Source: Heterocephalus glaber
Taxonomy: Eukaryota; Chordata; Mammalia; Rodentia; Bathyergidae
Length of the DNA: 64,000 nt
Assembly (NCBI RefSeq): GCF_000247695.1
Contig: NW_004624778.1
Coordinates: forward strand, 12,227,586-12,291,585
Direction of reading: 5' to 3'
Shown here: positions 1 to 12,110 of the stretch, in pieces
Layout: each line of letters starts with the position of its first letter
Numbering within the stretch: the first letter of the stretch is position 1
Notes under the pieces: generated by a model
Seen by the model: the letters and a program-made list of their open reading frames with translations, nothing else
Told to the model about the DNA's origin: nothing
Databases searched by the model: none
Made by a program: the position numbers and the translations under genes

Positions 1-1198
1 GCCATGGACTTGAGCTCTGTGGGGCACTTCTGAATCTCATGGAGGCAGACAGAAGGGGAATCACATGCTGCAGCAGCCAGGTACCTCACCCCACCCGTCT
101 GGAGTGAAGAGCAGGGTGGGTTTGGCAGCCATGAACACCACCTCTAGACAGAGGAGGAGAGGGGAGCAGGGAAGGTAGAGATAAGGTGGATGCCCACACA
201 CGGCCCTACAGCTCACTGTCTAGAGACTCTCAGTCCCACATGGCCAGATGAGCCCCAGAGGCCCTGCCTTGGGTCTGTGTGGTCGAGAATAGGAGCATGT
301 TGCCCCACCTGAGACCCCAGGAGCTCCTTGTTGGCTGCCATTGCCACCACCACACCTGCTGATGTTTTCACAAGCCCCATTCAATAGAGCAGATTCAACC
401 AAAATTAGGCTCTTGTTCTCTCCTTCTCCCTTTTTGTTTTCCCCAAGAAATATTTAGTTATGATCTACTGTGTACCAGGCAGCGTCCCGGTGCTGGGGGA
501 ACCATGGTCCATGAGACAGATGGTCCCTGCCCCATTGAACTCACCTCTGGGAAGTGGGGTGGGATTGAGGAGCCCCCCTCCCACCTGGCCAGCCTGGGAC
601 TGGAGTCCAGCTGACCAGATGACCAGGGAGTGATAGTAGCAGATGATGCTTCTTCCAGCCTGGGGTCTCCCCACTGCTGGATCTCAGTCCCTCCAACTGT
701 GTGATAGGGTGGGGCTGAAGACAACAGGTATTGTCCGCCAGAGACGAGCGATACTTCGGGGGCGGGGGGGGGGCGCAGGTGCTAGTATTCTACCTGCTCT
801 CTAGAGGTTCAAGTTTTCAAATAGACAAGCACTTGAGTATAGAAATCTGGTCAGCATCATATGTAATCTGTTGATTTATGAGTCCTGGGAGATGACTGTG
901 GACTGGAAGTCTGCCTCAAGCCCAGCCTCCAGCAGTGGAGCAGCCCTTGCAGGGCACAGCCTCAGGGTTCTGCTATGGTACCCATGTGGGGGTGGTAGCT
1001 TATGCTCACCAGGGACCATCAAACACACTGGGGCCACACTGAGGGGCAACCCCCATGCTAAGCAGGGCCCTGAAAGACTGCCCAGGAGGGGCCAGCTGGT
1101 CATGTTGAGGGAGCAGACAGGGGAGGCAGGAGGGCAGCCCAGGGCCGTGGATGTGCACTGGGAACAGCACTGTAGAATATGGATGGGAGGACAGGGGC
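1..1198. other. CTIF intron, mostly unique sequence
   Basis: No exon is visible. About 440-560 resembles the old CR1-type repeat that carries a 'tactgtgtaccaggca..gtgctggggga' core (L3 or MIR-like). A G-rich run with ten consecutive G lies near 762-775. The rest shows nothing I can assign. Confidence 0.6.
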
Positions 1199-1580
1199 TG
1201 TGTGGATTTCCTAGGGCTGCTGGAAAAAGTGACCACACACTGAAAGCCACAGAGCCATCAAGGTGCCTCTGTGTGGGGGGCAGAGGTGAGGGGTGAGGGC
1301 CTCTTCCCCACCTCTTCCAGGTTCTGGTTTGTAACTGCATCATGCCAAACACTGCTTCCATCTTCACTCAGCCTTCCTCCCTCTATGTCTGCTACTTCTC
1401 TGTGTCCATCCAAATCCCCTTCTTATAAGGACACTAGTCATTGGATTTAGGGCCCAGTAACCCCATGTGATCTCATCTTAACTTGATTACATTTGCAAAG
1501 ACCCTATTTCCAAATAAGGCCATATCCACAGGTACCTGGGATTATGACTCCAAAAAATCTATTGGGGGACACAGTTTTCC
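1199..1580 (-). repeat. MLT1-type ERVL-MaLR solo LTR (degraded)
   Basis: The left end carries the 'ctagggctgct' signature and the right half the hallmark series 'cttataaggacactagtca', 'ttggatttagggccca', 'catcttaacttgattac' and 'aaagaccctatttccaaataa', which is the reverse complement of an MLT1 LTR. The middle is poorly conserved. It is non-coding and long inactive. Confidence 0.85.
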
Positions 1581-1779
1581 CCAGTCTGTGGGATGAAGAG
1601 GACTATGAAGATGGCCCCAGGCCAGGCACTGTGCTCGGGAGCCCCAGCGCTGGCCCCTGGAGCACAGGTGCCTCCCTCTCCTCCCTGGTACCAGGCACAC
1701 ACCCACACATGGCTATGACACTGGCAACCTGGCTGGCAGGTGGAGGCTGGAGCACATTCTCCCCTCCTCTCTGCCCCTG

Positions 1780-2040
1780 TCGAATGCCTGAGGGCTCAGC
1801 TCAGATATCACCCCCTTGGCAATGTGTTCCTGGACTCTTCTCCCACACCGAAGTCTGGGCCTTTCCTCTGAGCTCTTCAGCTTCTCCTCTAGCACCCGCC
1901 ACATGGCACATGTCAGCTCCCCTGTTTGTGTTCCCTTTAGCCCCTCTAGGATATTTTCCTCCATCCTGGTCTTGTCCAGCTGTTGCCCTGGCACACAGTA
2001 GGCCTTCAGTGTTTGTTGAGTGAAGAACAAGCAAAGATAG
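1780..2040 (+). repeat. L2 LINE 3' fragment
   Basis: The sequence runs from a cysteine-to-TTC rich 3' UTR section to the tell-tale end 'cctggcacacagtaggcc..tcagtgtttgttgagtgaa'. This is a typical ancient L2 3' terminus. Confidence 0.7.
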
Positions 2041-2099
2041 GAAGATGAGTGGACAGCTAGATGGACAGTTGCTAACTATTCCCTTATCCAAAAAGCTTC

Positions 2100-2340
2100 C
2101 CTAACTACCCCACTCCTCCTCACCTTTCCTTCCTTCATCCTTTTGCCATGTCTAATTTTGCTTCATAGCAAAACAATGCCATTTATCACATATTTGTTGG
2201 CTGTCTCCTTTCATTAGAGTGCATACACTCCAAGAACAAGCACTTTGCCTACTTTTTACAGTACCATATGCATAGTGCCTAAAGCACATTTATAGACTAG
2301 GTAGACGAACTGAAGGGTGGTAGCTGTTAGGATGGGTGGA
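2100..2340 (+). repeat. Second, weaker L2-like fragment
   Basis: Contains 'gagtgcatacactccaagaacaagcactttgcc' type wording split over degenerate positions and a 'catagtgcctaaagca' tail, similar to L2 3' ends. Divergence is high. Confidence 0.4.
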
Positions 2341-5300
2341 TGGATCATGGGGAGGGGTGGCGGATAGGATCCTATGACCAGGAGAGGCTTGCCGCTCTCA
2401 TCACAGTAGCAGCAGGTCTCAGAGCCACCAGCACACCTGATCTCTGCTGGGTTCCTTTGCTTTTCTCCCTCTCCTGCCACCAGCAGACCCGTCTGAGCTG
2501 AGGTGAGCCGTCATCTCAGGGCAAGGCCATTCCACTCTCTGGCTGGGATTAACTGTCTGGGGCTGAAGTTCTGAGGCCAGAGCTCTGCTGAAGCTGCCCT
2601 TGATCCCTCGGAAATACCCCCTGCACAAGGGCATGAGATTTCAGCCTCAGCCTGCCCCGTAATGGGCCAGGTCTACATAACATGTTTTGTAACCAGAGCA
2701 GTAATGTGCTGCCCCTCACTGCTGCACCTTACACCTGCACCGACCTCCAGGTGAGAGTGTGCATGTGTGTTTCATGTGCACTCTGCCAGGAAGGAGTGGA
2801 AGGAATATTCTCCTTCCTTTCCTAAAGAGTCTCGCTTTATATAATCTACTTGTCTCCCAGGCCCATTTAATATGGAAAATAATCAGAGCTTAGACCAGTA
2901 AGGGGGGGCGCAGGAGGTGGGGCACCTGGCTGCAGCCAGGTGTCTCTACCCATGTAGAAAAGCCAAAGGTAAGCATGCGGGCCCTGTGGCCATTTAGATG
3001 GTGCCAGAAGCATATCTGTTGCAAAGAGCCAGCAGGGAGACCGGAAGGCTGTCCCTGTCACACTTGGGGGAGGGCTCCTACTTGGGCAGGGCTTCTGCAG
3101 AGCAGGAAGCACCCAGACTTGTTAAGAAAACAATTAGAGGCAGGACCGCTGGACACTGAAAGGGCGATTCTGACAAGCCAGGTTAATTCTCCATGTCTGC
3201 AGAGCAGGAAGGGGTCTCTGGTCTAGAGCCAGAGCACCATCTGCCCTGGCCAGGCCACCAGGGGCCCCAACTGAAGCTCCTTTCCAAACTCCTCATGAGT
3301 CATGCCTGTCACTGTGTGCCGTTGTCTAGGACGTGCTATCCTTTCCAGCCCTATCTTACTGGTCACATTTTAGGGCAGAGATTAAGTGAGTGATGAGGTT
3401 AACTTTCCTTGTGGCTGGATGAGCTCCTCTGATGCCTGGGACAAGTTAGGGTCCCTGCTGAGGTCATGGCCGAAGGGCAGCTCCCTACTGCTGTGGCCAG
3501 TGTGGAGGGGAGAGGCTAGGATGTGGGTCAGGGCCCAGGATTCTGAGGCCCGGCCGGAGGAGGCTGGCACCTTCTGCTAGTGCTGTGCCAAGTGCCATAG
3601 GCAGCTCAGTCTGTCCAGCCTCAGAACTGAGCTTCCAGTCTGCTGCCCGCTCAGGAGGGAGCCTCGGCTTCCTGTCCATTGTCTACTTGGGGCACACCCA
3701 GTGTGTTCCTGAAGTGACCTGGAGAGGGAGGAAGGGAGGAAGGGAAGGAGGGAAGGGGGCCACCCCAGCGCTTGGTCAGGGTGGGAGAGGGGAAGTGAGA
3801 AGGGAAGACTTGGTGTTTTTCCTTGTTTGTGTTTTGTATAAAAGAAAACAAATAATATCCTTTGAGAAAATCATTAAACAAAGCACATCCTAAGGCCCCA
3901 GAGGCCCATTGTGGCTGCCTGGAGCCTGGAATTCATTCATGCCTTTTTGGCTAGATTGTTGGAAGCAAGAAAGATGGGGTGGGAGGGAAGGGCTGTCATT
4001 AAAATGTAGTTTGGAATGTGTCTTTCCCTCCCTGGCCTCTAAATAGCTGGTCCATACCGCCAAGATCTCTGTGCCCTCTTGACCTGTCTTCCCACCGCCC
4101 CCCTGGGAAGCTCTCCTGGGCTGCCAGTGTTCCCCACCCCTCCCCCCCGGGGGGGGGGGCTAAGTCTTGTGAAGATAGAAGAGTGGGGCACTCTCTGTGG
4201 AGCCCCAGTCCAGAGGGGGGTGTGTGCTACCTCACACAGAGGCCAGGGCTGCAGCCCACAGATCCACGTCTCTCATTCACTGTATGACGTCTCAGGGTCT
4301 CAGCCTCCCTGCCTGCCAGGTGGGGGTTGGGGCCAAATGCATGCCCGAGGATCGCTCTGCAGCAGACTGGGCTCTGGGACTCCTCTCTCCACCTGTGCAT
4401 GCCCACACCAGCATGTGACAGTGCAGGCCACAGTCAGGCTGCGTCATAGCCAGGCCCCGGTACCCCATACTCCACTCTGGCCTGCTAGAAATGGACGTCA
4501 CCACCATTGTCCCATTGGGGGTGGAGGGGGTGGGAAGGAGGTAAGAACAGAATTGGCCATCAGCCCAGCTTCTGCAATAATTCTGCCGGGCCTGGCATTT
4601 GCTGGGATCCGGCCTGCATTCTAAGTGGAAGGTCTCTCTCCAACTGATGTCAATGTCTAAGTAGTTGTCATGAGGACAATATGCAAAAGACCATCCTTAG
4701 AATTTTCCTCAGCCCCTCCTTTGAAGTTTAAAAAGGAATTTAGCTATTTGCATGTTTTCCCTAAATACTTCCCAGGCAACACAAGGTAAAAGGATCTTGA
4801 GTAAAATCTTCCAGGGAGCCAAGCCTAGGATTAGGAGGCAGTTTTCTTCTGTTCAAGGCATCTCCTGATCCCCTCAACAGCACAGAGCAGAAGGTAATAA
4901 CATTTCCATTTTGTTAGGAAATTGAAAATTGGAGGAGCTTGTCCCCGTCCTATAGCCAGTGACTGTGTACCTGGTCCCCATGAGGGATACAAACAGCCCC
5001 CTGGATTGGGGCTCCTCAAGAAGAGCCCCAGCCCTGGTCTGCCTTTGCAGGCCTCAGCCCCCAATCAAGGGAAGGTGGGGGACATTGGCACCTTGAACTG
5101 GCTGCCCCCTCTCTGGAAACCTTGAAGTGCTCACTCAGGTCTCTGGGCCTGAGCATCCTTACTTGTATTAGACAGCTTGGACATGATAAATTCTGAGGTC
5201 CCCCTGTTCTTTGAGTCTGAAATTCTAGCATCCTTGCTTGGGAGGAAATTTATCAACTGCAGTGTTTTTCATTTTCCATCTGAATTTGGAATTCAGAGTC

Positions 5301-5400
5301 CAGCCTCTCCCGTCTTCCCATCCTGAACACGGTTGTGCTTAGTGTGATCCCTCTGCTCTCTTTAGAAGTTATTCATACCCCCTCTCTCCCCACATCCCAG
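2341..5400. other. CTIF intron upstream of the first exon, no gene seen
   Basis: Unique-looking sequence with a GGAA-type purine run (about 3721-3766) and a C7G11 block (4142-4159). No exon or recognisable transposon was found. The last 30 bases form the polypyrimidine tract and acceptor for the exon at 5401. Confidence 0.6.
4142..4159. repeat. C7-G11 homopolymer junction
   Basis: Seven C are followed directly by eleven G, giving a perfect 14-bp palindrome of only C and G. It could be a hairpin, a G-quadruplex contributor or a sequencing/assembly error. Confidence 0.8.
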
Positions 5401-5477
5401 GGCTACCACCCGATGCCCCATGAGGTGGAGATTGCGCACACCAAGAAGCTGTTCCGGAGGAGGAGAAACGACCGAAG
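5401..5477 (+). CDS. CTIF: CTIF internal exon (77 bp), N-terminal-half coding
   Basis: Encodes 25 complete residues beginning GYHPMPHEVEIAH and ending in an arginine-rich run (KKLFRRRRNDR), plus two bases of a further Arg codon. I recognise this as the mammalian CTIF peptide; CTIF binds the nuclear cap-binding complex (CBP80) and promotes the pioneer round of translation linked to nonsense-mediated decay. The exon is preceded by a pyrimidine-rich tract and CAG acceptor (5398-5400) and followed by a GTAGGA donor at 5478. The incoming phase is 0 and the outgoing phase is 2. The last codon is completed by the first base of the exon at 48080, giving Arg and an uninterrupted basic stretch. If the donor is not used, the frame stops at once (AGG TAG, 5476-5481). 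No signal peptide or membrane segment is expected. Identity rests on my memory of the protein family and not on a search. Confidence 0.95.
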
Positions 5478-8330
5478 GTAGGAGAGACCTTCTCGAGCAC
5501 TGAGTGTTCTTTCCCACACCAGTGTCTGTGGCTATGTCAGTGCTGGCTTGTGTTGTGCTCTTCTGGTCACCAGCTACCACCCATGAGATGAGGTCGGTGG
5601 CATGGTGGGATGGTGGGCTTGTTACTGTTTGGGGATTCCCGCAAGCAGCAGCAACTCTGAGGAGTGGGTGCTTCAGGAGTACAACAGAGAGGGCCACCAT
5701 CCCCACTGCCTCTTCCTGGCCTTTGCAGGTCGGAAGCATTCTTCCCATTGACCTCTGAGCAGCAGCAGCATCCTCAAGGAATAGGACTTGCTGGCTGCAT
5801 GTTTTGAGACATGGTCTTCAGGAGTCCAAGGGCATCTGTCTTTCCTCCTTCAGTCATTGGGAATTGTACCTGTGAGAACCAGCTGACTTATGGCAGGCAA
5901 CACACAGATAGCAAGAGCTTGTGCTATTGCTTCCAGAACCCAGAGCAGTGAACCAGGCTCTTCTGTGGAGTTCAGAATCCCAGGTGAAAACCACAGGACA
6001 GGAAAAGAGTGATGAGGTGTCCATGGACAGGAACAAGCAGCTGAGATTTGGCACCCGAGAAGCATGCATTGTATTCTATGAGGCTTTCTTATTTGGGAAG
6101 GTATGCACAGTGTGTTTTAGGTGAAAAAATAAAATCTGGGTGCAGAACAGTGTTTGTTGTGTGTGGCCATTTGTGCAAAAGGAGGAGTCAGAGTGTATTT
6201 TCTGCTTGAACATGCATAAATTATTTCTGGATGAAAATCAAAAAAAAAAAAAGAGAGAGAAAGAACAAAAAGGCTTATGCCTAAGGAATTAAAATGAGGT
6301 ATTCCCCTATGGGGAAATTATTCTTAGATAAAGGTGATCACTGTGGTTTTACCTTAAGTGAACAGAAAATGTTCTTGGAGACATAATAAACAAGCAGCTG
6401 ACATCCCTGGCTCAGGAAACTAGAAGTGCCTGCCCTCATGCTGTGTAGCCACCTCCTGGACCCTAAGGGCTGCAGCTGACAGTGTCTCTGACCCTCCCTC
6501 TGCAGGAAGGCCTGGAGAGAAGACTGATAGGTGGCAGCCACAGCGCTCAGCATGGGTGGGGAGGACAGCGCACCCAAAACATTTGTCACCCAGCAGTGGA
6601 TTTAGAGGATCTGAAAACATTCACAGAGGACAGTAAATGTCCAGCTAGCTGGGAGGCCGCAGCCCCAGCTTAGGATGTCACTATGCACTTTATTAGGAAA
6701 CTCTAGGTATCAAAAGGAAACTTGAACTGGGAGAATTGGACCAAGTTTCTCCCTTCTTTGACCAGGGTACAGTTAATTGCATCTGTTTGCTGCCTTTTTA
6801 CTGTGTGGCATCACACTGACCATCCCTGCATCATGGTTTTCCGGCAGAGGGAAGAAAGAAGGAGCCACCCCTAAAGGAGAAATGCAGTTCACAAGGACCT
6901 GGGGAGATGTCAGGGAAATGGAGGCCTTATGTCCCTCTGCCTCTGCCCCAGAGTATGTGTCTCAGAGGTACAGAAAGTCCCTGAGCTTCTGAATGAGACA
7001 GCCTCTCTGGACTCAGGTAGTGGCATCCAGGTCAGCCCATATGTCCCTTTCTGGGCCAGATCGCCTTGCTCCACAGGACTGCCCTGGACAGGAGCAGGCT
7101 CCGGAAAGCAGCAGCATGACGTAGGAATGTGGGAAGAAGAGCCTGCATCACATGTGAGGACTGGGAAACCAAACTTCCCCTGAGCCATGCTTATGGTAGT
7201 GAATGTCCAGGGTAGGTCAGCACACCTCACAGAGGATGTGGACCGGGCCAGCATCCAAATGGAGGCAATAAAGATGATTAAAGGGATGGAAAGTATGTCC
7301 TGTGAGGAGAGCTGGAGGGCTGGGGCCAGGGAAAAGGGAAGAACATTCTCACCATGAAATTTGTGAAAGATTTACATAGAGGGAAGAGGGGCAGCTGTCT
7401 CTGTGTTCACAGGGACCCAAACTAGGGGACGTCTGCTGAAATGAAAGATGGGTTTTCAGCTGGACCAATGACAGACTCGAGGGAAGGGCTTGACTGTCAG
7501 GCCAGACTGCAGTTCAGGATAGCAGACATGCACTGAGCCAGAGCCTGTGCTGGCGGGGACACCTACCCTTATTCCCATCTTGGAAGACAGTACAATTCAC
7601 CACTCACAGCCTGGAACTGTTGTGGAATCCCCAGGCGACGGGGACTTTCATGATAAGAGCTGGCAGCCATGTAGTTTAAGGACCTCATTGTCTAAAAGCA
7701 GGAGCCTCCAGAGTCCTGGGAAACACTGTGACTTTGGTATTCAAAGAGCGGCTGCAGAATATTACCAGGTCAGCCCCGGCCCACCCAGCCGATAACCCTT
7801 ACTAGTAGCTTTGCTAAGTACTACACCTTCAAATCACTAATACTTCTGTGTAGGCTAACCTTCCTAATATTTGGGGTTTAAGCCACACTGAGAAGGGCTT
7901 GCATCCCCTGGGGCACACCAGGTACCAAGGGGAGCAAAGAGCATTGACCAGAATCAGGTTTAGTGGCCAAAGGCCGTCTGTGTCATGCCTCTGATCTTGG
8001 CCCCTATCACATGAAGGGAAATGGCCAGCTGAATCCCCTGGTGTCCCTCTGTCTCTCCTTGGAATGCCTACAGAAATCTGTGGCTTCTGTCTTCCTGCAA
8101 AGTGAGTGTAGTTGGTGTCCAATAGCTGCAGACTCTGGGTAGCACAGGCATGTAGCTGGACCTGGATTGTGTGAACCCACAGCTGAAGGAAGTATTCTCA
8201 AAGTGGAGTCTAGAATCCTTGTCTTCATACAAGTCTACCCCTTATGCCAGTCCTGGCTGGCTGTCTGGTGTTTCTGTATGTCCTTGCTGCCTTTATTTCC
8301 CCCTTGGGTATGTTGGAGGCTATTAGGGAG
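5478..8330. other. CTIF 42.6-kb intron, proximal part
   Basis: Apart from the possible poly(A) site at 6128 and an A-rich/GA run at 6239-6265, I see no gene or clear repeat. Short open frames are stop-limited, with no family resemblance. Confidence 0.6.
6128..6166 (+). terminator. Candidate intronic poly(A) site downstream of CTIF exon 1 of the window
   Basis: A canonical AATAAA at 6128-6133 is followed about 17 bases later by a GT-rich element (6150-6166), the layout of a mammalian cleavage and polyadenylation site. It lies 650 bp beyond the exon at 5401-5477, with no recognised repeat in between. Read-through transcripts ending here would stop at the TAG built into the splice donor. The motif alone is not proof, since AATAAA occurs often by chance. 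Confidence 0.3.
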
Positions 8331-8471
8331 CTGAATCATGTAGCAGTGAAGGCTCATGCCCTGGAATTAGAGGCTGGATAGGAATCCCAACTTCTCTACA
8401 CGTCAGCTGTGGGATCTTGGCAGATTACTTTAGATCTAGAAAGCTCTATTTCTTCTTCTGTAAAATGGGTC
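8331..8471 (+). repeat. MIR SINE fragment, interrupted
   Basis: Shows the MIR order of motifs: 'ggctcatgccctgga', 'agctgtgggatcttggca' and 'ctgtaaaatgggtcc'. It stops abruptly where the URR1-like element begins, so that element probably inserted into it. Confidence 0.75.
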
Positions 8472-8889
8472 CATGTCTTAGTTACTTTTCTCATCACTGA
8501 GGCAAAATACCTGACACTCCAAGTTAAAGGGGAAAAGGTTTATTTGGCTCACAGTTTGTAGAGGTTTCAATTCATAGTTGGTTGGCTCCAAGGCAGGGTA
8601 GCATGGCAGAGGAGAAAGGGTTCATGGCAGGCAGGAGACAGCAAAAGCAAGCAAGCAAATAGCAACAAGACCCAACCATAGCTCTTTTTTGTCCCTTATA
8701 TCTTTCCCAGGTGACCTGCCCTTAGTGCAGGTAATGCTCACACCCTTAATCCTAGCAATTGCACCGTGAATCAATCCCAGCATCACATCCTTGATCCCAG
8801 CAGCACAAACCCTAGATCCAGCCACCTCCAAAAACCCCCACCTATGATCGAATGAGGCTTTGTGGGACATCTAGACACAAGCCATAAGA
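8472..8889. mobile_element. URR1-like rodent interspersed repeat, copy A
   Basis: Begins 'ttagttacttttctcatc', then 'aaaatacctgaca', 'ggtttatttggctcacag' and 'ggctccaaggcagggt', and ends 'gggacatctagacacaagccataag'. The same ordered blocks occur at about 15290 and 55367, so this is a dispersed repeat. It has no coding capacity. The family name is a resemblance from memory; a non-autonomous hAT-type origin is likely. Confidence 0.7.
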
Positions 8890-10984
8890 GTCCACTAATT
8901 GGGCAATTAGAGAGAGCTCATTCTTGTGAAGCACCTAGAATGGTCTTAGCACCACCCTACTCCATGTCAGAGAGAATCTAGGTGCCCAGCAAGCATTTCC
9001 AGGTGAGTGTGCAGTGGAAATGTCTACAGCGCTACCTCGGCCTTTGACCCACGATCCCAGAAATGTGCTGATTGTGCCTGTGAACCCAAGAGGCCTTGCC
9101 CTGCACTCCCTCCAGGGCCAGAGCACCAGGCTCCATTGCTCCTTCTCCTGGATCAACTTGGAAATCTCTGCCTCCCACTACCAGAGCCCTGGGCCCCCTC
9201 TACAGTAGCCATCTTCAGGCTCTGCTCCCCTTTCCATGGGGCGCTTCGAGAGTCTCTGGATTAAAATTGAGTTGTGGATGTCTTTCCCCCATTTTACAGA
9301 AAAAAATTAAGGTCTTAGTTCAAAGGCTTTCTCCTTAAGAATGTTCTAAAAATGTAGATAACTGGTAACCCCTTATTCATTTTTGGAAGCTAATAAAAGT
9401 TGGCAAGTTTCAAGCAAAATTATGCATTTTATGATATAAATGTAATAAATGAGTATTCCGTGCATTCCCCAAAGAGCATCATGGCTTCGGGTGCTCTGTC
9501 TGCCCTCACCCAGCTGAAAACAGAAAGGAAGGAAGTCAGCCAGGGTTTGTCTGACTCCCCTCAAAGCTCTCTGCCCCCAGCATGCAGGGTAGAGTGGCAG
9601 ATTCACTGGTGGGCTGAAGTCCTGGCCCACAGCTCCTGCTTACCTGGAGTGGGCCCCTCACCTCTGAGGTGATAGGTGGTGTTTTCTCAACTCCTTTCCC
9701 CACTCCCACCACTGGTGGCATCTTAATAGATGAACAAACTGAGGTAATGAAGAAATGCCTACTCCCTGTTCCCCAGAGAACAGACTCTAGGGTAGAGATT
9801 AGCTTTTTAAGCAGTTTTCTTTGGGGGAAGAGAGGCAGCAGAGAGAGGAGGAGCTGCAGAGCAGGCTTGGTGGGGAGTTCTGAAGTTGGCCCCAGATGGA
9901 GTGACAGGGGAGGCTTTACACCCCTGTTGGTCATCGCTGGGCTGAGCAGCCTCCTTCACCCAGGGCAGTTTGCATGGTGTTTATCAGGAGAGGGACGAGG
10001 GCAGTGCCTTGCAGCCAGCACCACTGAGCTATCCAACTAGGATGGATTCAGCTATTGTCAGGGCTGTTTGTGCCTAGAAAACACCGGAGTACAAGGGTGG
10101 CCCCTGCTGTCAAGGGCCTGAGCTGGAACCTGTATGTGGCAAGCTCACCCCACAATGTGAGCCATGGAGCATTCACACGTTAATACAGAGGTGGCTTGGA
10201 GAAAGGATCTGTCCTGGGGGTGCTTCTGGAATGCTTCCTGGAGGAGGTAGCAGTTGAAGCACCGGTGAGACTCGAGGAGGAGTTGGAAGGGGTGAAGGAT
10301 GAGAGGGACATGAACTCCACAGCTAGGCAGGAGCTGGAGCCAGGGATCCCTAGGAGTTGCCCCACACAGCTCCCTAGTAACAGGCAGGCAGATGGGTGGA
10401 GCTCACTACCCACAATGAGCTAAGCAGGAGGGAGAAGCCAGAGGCCGCTGGCTCCAGCAATCCCCTGCCCAGGCTGTTAGAAGTCTCAGCAGACCCTGCA
10501 GACTCTGAGCCTGGCCTCTTAACAATTAGAGTAGTGCAGCTAATGCAGGCATTAGCAGTCCATCGCACATTGCTTGCCCCTGTGGCCTGGGAAACAGGAG
10601 AGATGTTCTCCAAATTAATTGGCTTCATTAAGTGAGGTCTCAGAACAGTTAATTTACTCCACGTGCAAAGCAGATAGAAAGGAAGAAGAAAAGGATACCT
10701 TGGTCACCTCAGCTAGTGTCAGATTCCTCTGGCAATTGAGAGACAGAAGAGCATGTAATCCCCCTGGGGTGCAGAGTTGGGCCACATACTGGATGTTGTA
10801 GGGAGGTCACAGTCTCTGTCCTACAATTGACCGTGACTGTGGCTTGGTGTCCTCTAACAGTAGAACCATTAAAGAATGTGTCCCTCCCCCTCTTTCTCTG
10901 CCAACATGTACTCAAACCTTAAGTATTGCCCTTCAGATTTGATTGTGTAAGTTCTTTGTGACTCATCTAAGTCACTAGTAAAAA
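8890..10984. other. Intron, no gene seen
   Basis: Mostly unique sequence. A weak MIR/L3-like segment may lie near 10060-10160. No exon signature was found. Confidence 0.55.
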
Positions 10985-11115
10985 CAAATAGGAGATCTGG
11001 AATTAGGGTGATGGGTATGTAACTTTGTAAATATATTAAAAATTACAGAATTCTATGCGAGAGAGTAACATTTTAAAGCATATGAATTATCTCAATTAAA
11101 GAAAAAAATTTAATG
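10985..11115 (+). repeat. L1 3'-end fragment
   Basis: Reads 'gggtgatgggtatgtaact', then 'aatatattaaaaatta' and 'atgaattatctcaatta' before an A-rich tail. These are the last blocks of an old L1M 3' UTR. Confidence 0.7.
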
Positions 11116-11359
11116 AAAATTTAAACTCTCAGGATGGAGTGGTGGGGCCATCCTATTGAAATACCTCTTTAGTCTTGATGTTTGCTCAGTTCCCTGAATG
11201 TATCAGGCAAGTAATGTTTTCCCAAAAAAGATGAAGATTTTGTCTAGTTGTGATTTGGTCTGTGAACCTGTGCTAGTGATTACTGATCACCTTTTTTCTT
11301 TCAAACCATCCGTTTGGGTGTCTCTTGGGGAGAGAAGATGTCTATATTTCTATAGTTTT

Positions 11360-11800
11360 TGAAAATACACACATAGCTATAGCTTAAAGGGGGAGGGAGG
11401 GAAGGAGAGAGAGAAAATTGATTATGAGAATTGGCTCATGAAATTACAGAGACCAAAGTCCCACAGTCCACCAGGTACTGCAAGAGCATCACTGTGTGGA
11501 AACCAGTGGCATAGTTCAGCCCTAGTCCAAGGGCTGAAAACAGGAGCTCCTGTGTTTGAGGACAGGAGAACATTTAGGCTCTATTCAAGCAGAATATTCT
11601 GCTTGTTCTATTCTGGCCCCTGATATATTGGATGACATCCATCCGCATTGGCGATGGTGGGTCTTCTTTAATGAGTCGATTCAAATACTAGTCTCTTGTG
11701 GAACCATCCTTCACAGACACATCTAGAAAAAATGTTTTATCAGCAATCTGGGCATCCTTAGCCCAGTCAATTGATGCCTAAGATTCACCATTATATCATT
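11360..11800 (-). repeat. MLT2-type ERVL solo LTR
   Basis: Reverse complement of an MLT2 LTR: a GA-rich start, 'attatgagaattggctcatg', 'ttctattctggcccctgata' and 'gagtcgattcaaatactagtc', ending 'ccagtcaattgatgcctaag'. It is non-coding. Confidence 0.75.
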
Positions 11801-12110
11801 TCTGTATGATTCCTCAGATATGGTCAGGGGCCATTTATAACCTCACATGAAGAGTTCTCTTATCATGACCAGTATTATCCCATCCTTCAGGGAAAAGGTA
11901 AGAACTCAGAGCCCAATCACTGTCTTGTGACCTCTTCTTATACCTGAGCATCCTACAGAAGCATAGCTAGATCTGCCCTTTCTGGGCCAACTATTGTTCT
12001 CTCAGGAAAGGCAAACTTAGTGTTCAGTAGGGCTGCTTTGTTTTATTTACCTTTTACATCATCCACTCTACCGGTAATGTTCTGCTTCTCTCCCATTTCT
12101 TACTGTAAAT

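Noticed and set aside
1493..2023. 176-codon plus-strand frame
   Set aside because: Composed of the end of an MLT1 LTR and an L2 fragment.
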